Part shown: positions 57,951-64,000 of the stretch, one piece after another
Layout: each line of letters begins with the position of its first letter
Numbering within the stretch: the first letter of the stretch is position 1
Assembly: GCA_035610835.1 (NCBI GenBank)
Contig: CM069441.1
Span: 100,685,606-100,749,605, forward strand
Source of the DNA: Ophiura sarsii
Taxonomy: Eukaryota; Echinodermata; Ophiuroidea; Amphilepidida; Ophiuridae
DNA length: 64,000 nucleotides
Reading direction: 5' to 3'
The notes under the pieces: model-generated
Told to the model about the DNA's origin: nothing
Database searches by the model: none
What the model saw: only the letters and a program-made list of their open reading frames with translations
Position numbers and translations under genes: made by a program

Positions 57951-58154
57951 ACTAGAAGGGGGCAGGTTGCCCCACGCCACCCCCTGCCTGAAGACTTGCC
58001 CCCCCCCCAAATGAAATGACCAACTCTATGTATATTGACAAAACATAGTCAGTTATGCCCCCCCCCCCCCCCCCCCCCCCCCTGATCGCAGGCCTGTCCT
58101 CCTTCATCCCCCGCCCCCAAATTGCCCCAATTGAAGACCCTAGTTACGCCACTG
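57951..58154. mobile_element. hAT-type MITE
   Basis: CAGTGGCGTAACTAG at 57951 and CTAGTTACGCCACTG ending at 58154 are perfect 15-bp inverted ends. The flanks GCATGGAG and CAATGGGG may be a decayed 8-bp duplication. The interior holds C runs. The ends are shared in part with 7976-8245. Confidence 0.82.
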
Positions 58155-59437
58155 CAATGGGGACAGGGCAACATTTACCCTGGATTTTAAAAGGGGCCAA
58201 ATAGAACAATAATTGGACTCTTACTTGGTGGATGAAGACATGCCATCATTTCACACAGGATTTATCTCAAGGTCGTTATATTTGATTAAAATTTACTACT
58301 CTGGTTAGTAAAGTTAGTAACATGCATCCACCGTACATTAATGTGGTACAGTACTAAGAGAAACAATTGATTCTAAACACATCAACGAATAAGTTATATT
58401 TGAAAAAATTACAAAATTAATCTCAAATCATTTCAAGAAAATGATACATAAATAAATAATGTCAGGGGGTATATTCAGAATCAGAAAGATGTTGATTTCA
58501 GGCAGTTTTTAGCATCAGGGAGGATTTGGTTCATTGACTATTGGTGGCTTATTTCTGCTTACAGGTACAAGATGTAAAACCTTTTATGCTTCATGAAAAT
58601 ATAGAAACTCCAAATTCACTTTGTCACTTTTTTACTTCTTTTCAGTTATAAATGCTTGATTAACAAGTAACATTATTTGGAATTATCAATTGTTTTATTT
58701 TAAGTCAGATTTCTGTGCAGTCTTATATGATTTTACATGTCAAAAAATGGGGTTGTTAAGGGCATGTTCTTGACTCTTTTTACACCAAATTGACTTGCCA
58801 TAAATTTGAAGTTAAATTCTCAGAAAAAGTCTACTGTTACAGGTTTGACATATTTTCAAAATAGCCACTCTCTTAATATTCTTATCATTTGAAAATAGTA
58901 GTTCTACATCCTTCTGGAATGAGGAATAAATAATGTCATATTATGAGCTTTATTTACACAATATGATATTTGACTTTCATGGACCACTTATAACTCTTAA
59001 CAGTAGAGCTACTATCAAAGCTCACTTTTCCATGAATTTGATACACTTTGGTTTCCGTAATGTTACATAATGATATTCTAAAAGGTGAACATAAAAAAGA
59101 CTGTGTACAGAATGCATAACATTGTGAATTTAACAATGTACAAAATCATTTAAAAATTGAGAGTGTTGAAAATGAATATATAATGTTACAATATTGTAGA
59201 TGATATGTGTTCGAAACTACATCAAAAAAGACACAAATAGTCATTGAACCAGAAGCATACATGCTAAAACTAGACAGAAGAAAGCTTAGAATAATACAGT
59301 CAGGCACACAAAACTACCTTGATCATAACTCTTTTTAACTCATCTGAATATATGAGTAGATCAGTGGAAGAATAGCTCTGGTGAAAGAAGGAAGTAGGGA
59401 CATATGGTATAAGAATACAATAAGTCAAGAAGATATA
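58155..59437. other. No gene seen
   Basis: AT-rich, with no supported exon or RNA. Confidence 0.4.
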
Positions 59438-59536
59438 CTGGTCTTGGGTTGGGTTGTGTCATTTGTATAGGGTTGTATAATCAGTTACTGGTCTTGGGTT
59501 GGGTTGTGTCATTTGTAAGGGGTTGTATAATCAAGC
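59438..59536. repeat. Tandem duplication, two units of about 50 bp
   Basis: ACTGGTCTTGGGTTGGGTTG to GGGTTGTATAATCA is present twice with one or two changes. Confidence 0.9.
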
Positions 59537-59956
59537 CGATAATTAACTCATGTTAATATACCAATTCTGACAGCGATGTTTCAATAAGGTGAATGAGTGA
59601 ATCAGTCCCGAATCAAGCGTTATGGCACTGTTCTGTCAAAACCTTGTATGTTTTTCGAGTCTTTCAACATGTTTTTTATGCATAGGAAGTGTAGCATTAT
59701 ACATGTTCAGGGGCAAAATCACTTACAAGGTTTTAATAGATGTGATGTTTAGAGCAAAACTGCTCAAATGCATAGGACACATTACTTTAAATATGCTGAA
59801 GAGCCAGATGGAGATACAGAACAACGATGTTATCAATCAGTCAGATAGAGCCATGCTGGGACAGACCGAATAAACTGTAGGCATTGTGGTCTTATTCACA
59901 TTAAAAATAACATTTAGGATCAAAGCAGATGGTTAGATAGTTGTGTCCCATTGAAT

Positions 59957-60286
59957 GGACCAATTTGCCGCACATTTTTATAAAACGGACCAATTTGCCG
60001 CACATTATTATAAAACGGACCAAGTTACCGCACATTTTTATAAAACGGACCAATTTACCGCACATTATTATAAAACGGACCAATTTGCCGCACATTATTA
60101 TAAAACGGACCAATTTGCCGCACATTATTATAAAACGGACCAATTTGCCGCATATTATTATAAAACGGACCAATTTGCCGCACATTATTATAAAACGGAC
60201 CAATTTGCCGCACATTATTATAAAACGGACCAATTTGCCGCATATTATTATAAAACGGACCAATTTGCCGCACATTATTATAAAAT
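59957..60286. repeat. 30-bp minisatellite, 11 units
   Basis: The unit, GGACCAATTTGCCGCACATT followed by ATTATAAAAC, repeats about 11 times with few changes (ACATTTTTA for ACATTATTA in units 1 and 3, GTTACC for TTTGCC in one). Because 30 is a multiple of three, several frames on both strands stay open; the resulting open frames are artefacts unless transcripts show otherwise. Confidence 0.96.
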
Positions 60287-60336
60287 AAATGTGTTGAGCC
60301 AGAAGAATAACCCGCCTCTTTTAGCAGTCATTTATA

Positions 60337-60583
60337 TTAACACTTTCCACGTGGCTATTAGTTTTACCATATTCAAAACAGATTTGTCAGAAACCTCTCC
60401 CAATTTTTAAAGCCTCTCTCATGAATTACTGAACCAATACTAGGAATGTTTGTACTCATTTTAATGCATTTCCCATGGTGATTCCATATATGGTAATGAA
60501 ATATAATTATCTTGATATTTTTGAAACATTTGGTGAAATTTTGGAATGTCGTCTGCAGACACCTGCCATGTGGAAAGTGTTAA
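60337..60583. mobile_element. MITE family 1, copy 6
   Basis: TTAACACTTTCCACGTGGC to GCCATGTGGAAAGTGTTAA. Full length, same orientation as copy 1. Confidence 0.88.
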
Positions 60584-61301
60584 CATATGTAGATGAATCA
60601 ATTGATGTTCACTGAATAGTACAGATGGAAGCCATGAAGCTCTCAGCCACATTTTCTCTGTCATTGAGGCCCATTGCGCTCACTCTGTTATAAGAAGGTA
60701 ACATCTGATTTTTGGGATATTCAAATGCCTCCCCACCCCCTGATGTTATCTTTTTGATATTGTTGCCCATTTGATCACTTTATTTGCAAAAAATTAAATG
60801 CAAAAACATCCCTTTTATTGTTACAAGGACACTTTTAACTTTTCAAAAATGTACCCTCTTGGAAATAAAAATGAAAAATCCTACCCATTGCAACAGCACT
60901 AGCCATTAAATTTAAGTACAATTCCTTAACACTTTTTACTACATGTATTGGTTCTCTTCTATGTTGTTTCCCTGATTTGGTAAGCAACAAGGATACCAAG
61001 TATAGGTGCATATAACATTGGTCAAGAGGGACCTTATCCCACGTCCTCTCATAAAGAGAGTCTACTGATATAACACATGATGATTATATTTTTCCAACAA
61101 GAGATGCCACCAAAAAATGAATTGATTTTCTTTAAAAACTCCAATTACAGGTTACAATATATGCTGTTTCCTTGTCATCTTTAAAAAATAAATTGAATCT
61201 CCCAATAATTTCCAACTTAATAGGAAAGTAGCATTTCTTATCTACACGCTAACTAGTTAACATAGGCGTAACAACACAAAGTAGTATGTATAGGTAGGTA
61301 C
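60584..61301. other. No gene seen
   Basis: AT-rich sequence before the small exon at 61302. Nothing supported. Confidence 0.4.
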
Positions 61302-61334
61302 CTTGAGTAGTGGAGTGAATGGGGTCTCTTGCTC
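61302..61334 (-). CDS. Candidate 33-bp exon (same gene)
   Basis: A strong acceptor (pyrimidine tract, then TTTTTCAG) at 61335 and a donor (CTCAAG then GTACCT) at 61301 bound a 33-bp block that reads EQETPFTPLLK. It is phase 0 at both ends and would join the exon at 52903 in frame. Small size makes it tentative; the strong acceptor and the matching phase are the only support. Confidence 0.5.
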
Positions 61335-61440
61335 CTGAAAAAGAAAAGAAATTAAAAATAGAAAGAGAGAGAAAAGAAAGACAAGATAGTCCAGGGGTAA
61401 ATCGACAGGTAAGACACAGGTATACGACATAAAAGTTGCA

Positions 61441-61650
61441 TGTGTTCAAATAAACAAGTATTAATACATTATGTATTGTTAATTTACATTTTGACTATTT
61501 GGAAGAAAAATAAATAATTAAAAAATAACCTTGAGGTCCTGCCCATGTGTTCAAATAAATAAGTATTAATACATTATGAATTGTGAATTGACATTTTTGA
61601 CTATTTGGAAGGAAAATAAATAATTAAAAAATATCCTTGAGGTCCCGGGT
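61441..61650. repeat. Tandem duplication, two units of about 105 bp
   Basis: GTGTTCAAATAAACAAGTAT to CCTTGAGGTCC is repeated at about 61546-61650 with several changes. The second unit runs into the SINE tail at 61644. Confidence 0.85.
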
Positions 61651-61712
61651 TCAATTCCTAGATGGTCATGAATTTTGAACTGACTGTTAATTACATTATG
61701 TGGAGTTGAAGA
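61644..61712 (+). ncRNA. SINE 3' part (B box and tail)
   Basis: GGTCCCGGGTTCAATTCC is a tRNA B box, followed by a tail (ACTGACTGTTAATTA, then TGTGGAGTTGAAGA) that resembles the tail of the SINE at 49535-49650. The tRNA 5' half is missing. Confidence 0.55.
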
Positions 61713-61713
61713 G

Positions 61714-61960
61714 TTAACACTTTCCACGCGGCAGGCGGCTGCAGACGACATTCCAAAATTTCACAAAATGTTTAAAAAATGTCAACATTGTTGAATTTCA
61801 TTACCATATTTGGAATCACCATGAGAAATGCATTGACATAAGTACAAACATGCTTAGTATTTGGTCAGTAATCCTTGAGATAGACATTGAAAATTGTGAA
61901 ACGTTTCTGAAAAATCTGTTTTGTGTATGGTAAAAATAATAGCCGCGTGGAAAGTGTTAA
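61714..61960. mobile_element. MITE family 1, copy 7 (reverse orientation)
   Basis: TTAACACTTTCCACGCGGC to GCCGCGTGGAAAGTGTTAA; perfect 19-bp ends. Confidence 0.9.
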
Positions 61961-62305
61961 TGTGTGCAAAACAATGTGTGTTGTGTGGGGTTATATGATT
62001 TCTGTGATTCTGAAATAATAATACAAACATGTGCGTGATTAAAGTTAATCAATTCAGATTGCACAAACTGGCTATTCGTTTTTATGTTAAACTAGCCCAA
62101 CTTTTCCTTCCCTTCTTAAATTATGATTACTATTTTTTTTAAATTCTTCAGAGATTTGAATATTAAATAATCATCTCCTATCTGTATTTTGACCTGTTCT
62201 ATTTATTGCAAGGATTTGAACCCCAATATTTAAATGCCAAAACAAGAATTCATATGGTCTTTCAGACTTTCCCTTCAAACATTGAAATCAGTTGGTTATG
62301 CACTA

Positions 62306-62550
62306 ATCAATTGCAACTCCCGGCCACAGGGGACCCATGACAGGGACGTACCAATTACCAATGTAATGTGCCTAGTACAGCCCCCCACCCCCTCCCCTTA
62401 GCCAGGACAAAGTGTTTTCATTTGTTCAGTGATATACATCCCTGCTATGTCCTGGCTACACGCACCGGCTAGCGGGGGCAGCGGTTTTTGTACATCCCTG
62501 CTACAGTCCCCGTCATGTCCGAGTCCCCGGGTAACTAGGTTGCAATTGAT
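62306..62550. mobile_element. Foldback element, about 245 bp
   Basis: ATCAATTGCAACTCCCGG and the complement of GTAACTAGGTTGCAATTGAT are inverted ends. Inside, TAGCCAGGAC/GTCCTGGCTA and repeated ATCCCTGCTA form further stems. Confidence 0.65.
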
Positions 62551-62576
62551 AAGTTGCATTAACTTACTGGATTAAA

Positions 62577-63005
62577 CATATTTCGGTATATGTGATGCGA
62601 TCAAGCAGATCAGGTATTTTGACCCAAATCAATTCTTATTCCCTATTACTATTAGGGTTTAATTTAGGCTTCATTCGGTGAAAACCCCATGTTGATATGA
62701 CATTCAGATCTCAAGATATAACATTGAAAATTCTGGAATATTGAAAGAACTGAAACAGGGAAAAATAAGTCCAAAGATTGCAGTATTTTAATTACCCAAT
62801 TACAGCTGTCAGAAATCATGTTTTTTACCCTTTATTGTTAGAATTTGAATAACTTCACCAAATGAAAGAGTAAAGATGTCTGTTTCCAGTTTTTGAGATG
62901 AAAAAAATCTCCATTTTGATATATTGACCCCTTTATTTTTACACAATAAAATTTCCAAACATCAGAACCTAACCTGCTTGATCGCATCACATATATTCAT
63001 ATGTG
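62577..63005. mobile_element. Inverted-repeat element, about 430 bp
   Basis: TATATGTGATGCGATCAAGC at about 62589 is matched by GCTTGATCGCATCACATATA near 62978. Nearly the same outer sequence (ACATATTTCGG/TTCATATGT) lies outside. The interior is AT-rich with no coding capacity. Confidence 0.7.
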
Positions 63006-63467
63006 AGTAAGTAAGCAGCATGAATGAATACTGACATCACTGTTTGGAGGAAGGAAAAGTGTGTATTAAATAAGAACTTGTTGTAATATTGACAGTGTGT
63101 ATAATTGATGGCAATCTTTCATATAAACTTTTTATAACTATTCAACCTGTATAGAGGATGAATAACATTCATAATAGTTAATTGCCTTATATAACATATT
63201 GAATCATAACTATGGCAGCTGATTATTTTGGGTGCTAAGCCAAACAAAATGTCTTGAAATTTTGCAAAATAACATAAATAAAGTCATCCAGTGCTAGGCA
63301 GGGACATGCAAATAGGTTGAATTTACATAATTTATTCAGAAAATTTCATGCAGAAAAACATAAAAGTCAGCGGCATTTTATTTTTAAATTTTGTGCAACT
63401 TAGGAGTAGCTTTTGGCTCTTACATGTCAATTCATGTAACATGGGGTTGGATTCATATCTACAACTG
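63006..63467. other. No gene seen
   Basis: AT-rich, no supported feature. Confidence 0.4.
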
Positions 63468-63707
63468 TTAACACTTTCCACGCGGCAGGCAGCTGCAGAC
63501 GACATTCCAAAAATTCAAAAAATGTTTCAAAAATGTCAACATTATTGAATTTCATTACCATCTTTGGAATCACCATGTGAAATGCATTGAAATAAGTACA
63601 AACATGCCTAGTCAGGAATCATTGAGATAGACTTTGAAAATTGTGAAAGGTTTCTGAAAAATCTGTTTTGTGTATGGTTGAAATAATAGCCACGTGGAAA
63701 GTGTTAA
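63468..63707. mobile_element. MITE family 1, copy 8 (reverse orientation)
   Basis: TTAACACTTTCCACGCGGC to CCACGTGGAAAGTGTTAA. Closely similar to copy 7. Confidence 0.88.
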
Positions 63708-64000
63708 TACATACAGAGTCAGAATTCATAGTTTGTTTCAAATTTCTAGTGTCAAGTTGAATTCTAATTTGTGCAGTCAGGCAAATGTGTATCTATCTAG
63801 TTTACTGAATGTAGTCGCATCATTCATCATCAGGCCAATTTGTTTTGAAAGTGTGTGACATAATATGAACCGGCATTATTTGTTTCCTCGTTCACTGATG
63901 ACATCACTTAGTACAACTACCTGCCGATTGGTCAGAAAGATTGATACATAATTTATTGCACTAATGAGAGCCATTGTCAGAATAATTGTATCCCTGATAA
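63708..64000. other. No gene seen to the window end
   Basis: No coding or RNA feature that I can support. Confidence 0.4.

Noticed and set aside
59901..60410. Repeat proteins on both strands over the 30-bp minisatellite
   Set aside because: The frames are a by-product of a unit divisible by three; no start context or domain supports them.

Overview
The window looks like part of an AT-rich animal nuclear genome. The best guess is an invertebrate deuterostome, probably an echinoderm. The reasons are a tandem array of single-exon Toll-like receptor (TLR) genes with vertebrate-type ectodomains, spliced exons of an unrelated gene, and many small inverted-repeat transposons, LINE remnants and tRNA-derived SINE-like sequences. 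The species cannot be named from sequence alone. No bacterial-style operon, CRISPR array or rRNA is visible.

Region 1 (1 to about 32 kb) is a TLR array, all on the minus strand. It holds TLR-A (1-762, cut by the window edge), TLR-B (4436-7135, intact, 899 aa), TLR-C (12101-14788, intact, 895 aa), TLR-D (27557-30606, broken by a transposon and a 1-bp deletion) and a TLR scrap (31788-31942). Two stretches of TLR 5' flank without a gene (about 9455-10190 and 19033-19650) mark places where further copies probably once stood. By 5' flank and leader peptide the genes form two subfamilies, A/B and C/D, yet the TIR-domain halves of B, C and D are almost the same. The intact products should be type I membrane pattern-recognition receptors that signal through a cytoplasmic TIR domain.

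Inside the array, 15.7-27 kb is a repeat-rich island. It contains a 10-bp tandem repeat (15691-16476), a decayed transposase N-terminus (16578-16945), a GC-rich foldback element (19735-20842), an element packed with ACGTA-type words (21555-23335), a 190-bp palindrome (23441-23631) and dead LINE copies (23972-26830).

Region 2 (about 32-43.7 kb) has no gene I can support. It holds MITEs, foldbacks and AT-rich sequence. Region 3 (43.7-61.4 kb) carries at least four exons of one minus-strand gene. It encodes a Ser/Arg/Pro-rich, probably disordered protein with two PPxY (WW-domain-binding) motifs and a possible C-terminal PDZ ligand. Its 5' part lies beyond the last exon seen or was not recognised. 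The introns are full of transposons: copies of a roughly 245-bp TTAA-flanked MITE (eight in 37.0-63.7 kb), two near-identical 272-bp TA-flanked MITEs, hAT-type MITEs with 8-bp target duplications, and several tRNA-derived sequences. A 30-bp minisatellite lies at 59957-60286.

I did not find a clearly new biological system. The observations most worth following are the transposon insertion in TLR-D, whose single TTAA footprint would give back the reading frame; the ghost TLR loci with mosaic flanks; polyadenylation hexamers that overlap the TLR stop codons; arrays of a CCAGTATCG/CGATACTGG palindrome at two distant loci; and the ACGTA-rich foldback family.
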